Positions 19,764 to 19,995 of a stretch of DNA of 19,995 nt are shown here, piece after piece. Source of the stretch: CAZQBY01 sp964592405 [NCBI: uncultured archaeon] (lineage in GTDB: Archaea; Altiarchaeota; Altiarchaeia; JAFGQM01); contig CAZQBY010000011.1 in assembly GCA_964592405.1 (NCBI GenBank), positions 1 through 19,995 of the forward strand. Reading direction: 5' to 3'. Below the pieces are notes generated by a model. It searched no databases. It was not told the DNA's origin and saw nothing but the letters and a program-made list of their open reading frames with translations. The stretch's first letter is position 1; each line of letters opens with the position of its first letter. The position numbers were made by a program, and so were the translations under genes.

Positions 19764-19995
19764 TCAGCTACCCTCCTTGGCTTTGTTTTCCACGGCTTCA
19801 TTCAGCTCCCTCACCAGTTCATCAACATCTATGCCGTGGGAGAGAGCCCCCTGTTCAATTGTTTCAAAGGCTGCAACATGGCAGCCAATACAGTGTAGCC
19901 CAAAACGCACGAAGACCTCGAAGGTCTCCGGATAGCGACTGGCCACGTCTCCTATGGCCATGTGCTTGGTTATCTTTCGGGGTTTGGTTATCTTC
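19764..19995 (-). CDS. DUF1858-type redox-disulfide protein (N-terminus may lie beyond window)
   Basis: The stop is at 19764. Visible residues include IGDVASRYPETFEVFVRFGL, then HCIGCHVAAFETIEQGALSH and a helical end (DELVRELNEAVENKAKEGS). The CxxC within GLHCIGCHVA and the following helix match the small DUF1858/ScdA-N 'hybrid-cluster-protein-associated' domain, thought to work through a reactive disulfide or to bind a metal. An ATG at 19961 gives 65 residues, but the frame stays open upstream as KITKPRKITKHM, and family members usually begin (M)KITKxMxIGEV. I therefore mark it open at the edge. It is the first visible gene of a pair with gapN, which begins two bases after it. Confidence 0.8.
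   Translation of the reverse strand, partial: KITKPRKITKHMAIGDVASRYPETFEVFVRFGLHCIGCHVAAFETIEQGALSHGIDVDELVRELNEAVENKAKEGS
19771..19776 (-). promoter_or_regulatory. Shine-Dalgarno GGAGGG before gapN
   Basis: GGAGGG lies nine bases before the gapN ATG, within the last codons of the DUF1858-type gene, and supports the start at 19761. Confidence 0.65.

Overview
The window reads as a stretch of an uncultivated archaeal chromosome of moderate G+C. Archaea-only or archaea-type information-processing genes are present (aIF2 alpha, Nop10, S27e, S8e, prefoldin beta), and intergenic gaps carry A/T-rich TATA-like boxes and oligo-T stretches rather than bacterial signals. The large secreted proteins resemble, from memory of the families, surface proteins of DPANN-type archaea (a DUF2341 domain, and an 'AIDPT...YKC.DWDF' block). 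I cannot place it more finely from sequence alone. Almost everything is on the minus strand; the only plus-strand gene I support is a small membrane protein at 18076-18261.

Layout in minus-strand transcription order, from high to low coordinates. (i) 19995-18298: a small DUF1858-type redox-disulfide protein, open at the window edge, followed 2 bases later by an aldehyde dehydrogenase of the non-phosphorylating GAPDH (GapN) type. (ii) 18261-18076, plus strand: a two-helix membrane protein convergent with gapN. (iii) 17919-16562: prefoldin beta and a DHH/DHHA1 phosphoesterase whose stop and start overlap. (iv) 16362-13991: S8e, a stand-alone cysteine-rich CCG-domain protein, S27e, aIF2 alpha and Nop10, a translation/rRNA-modification neighbourhood interrupted by one redox protein. 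(v) 13882-1: a surface region of three separately promoted genes. These are a 322-residue secreted protein, a 420-residue membrane-anchored Ig-like protein with a basic tail, and one giant open reading frame that starts at 11383 and has no stop in the remaining 11.4 kb (3,794 residues visible, still open at position 1).

The giant protein is the most striking object. From its N-terminus it has a signal/anchor helix, a Pro/Asn repeat linker and beta-rich domains. It carries eight copies of a ~90-residue module packed with N-glycosylation sequons and cysteines, arranged as four, then two, then one, then one. Between the copies lie a DUF2341 plus jelly-roll pair, a helical (alpha/alpha)-toroid-like region flanked by beta-sandwiches, and a parallel beta-helix with near-identical 84-90 bp DNA repeats. 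It looks like a giant glycosylated adhesin or glycan-acting surface protein, and the two smaller genes beside it may belong to the same envelope system. Its 5' leader has 10-bp-phased short repeats and a 12-codon upstream ORF. No gap between genes exceeds about 190 bases, and I found no tRNA, rRNA, CRISPR array or insertion sequence.
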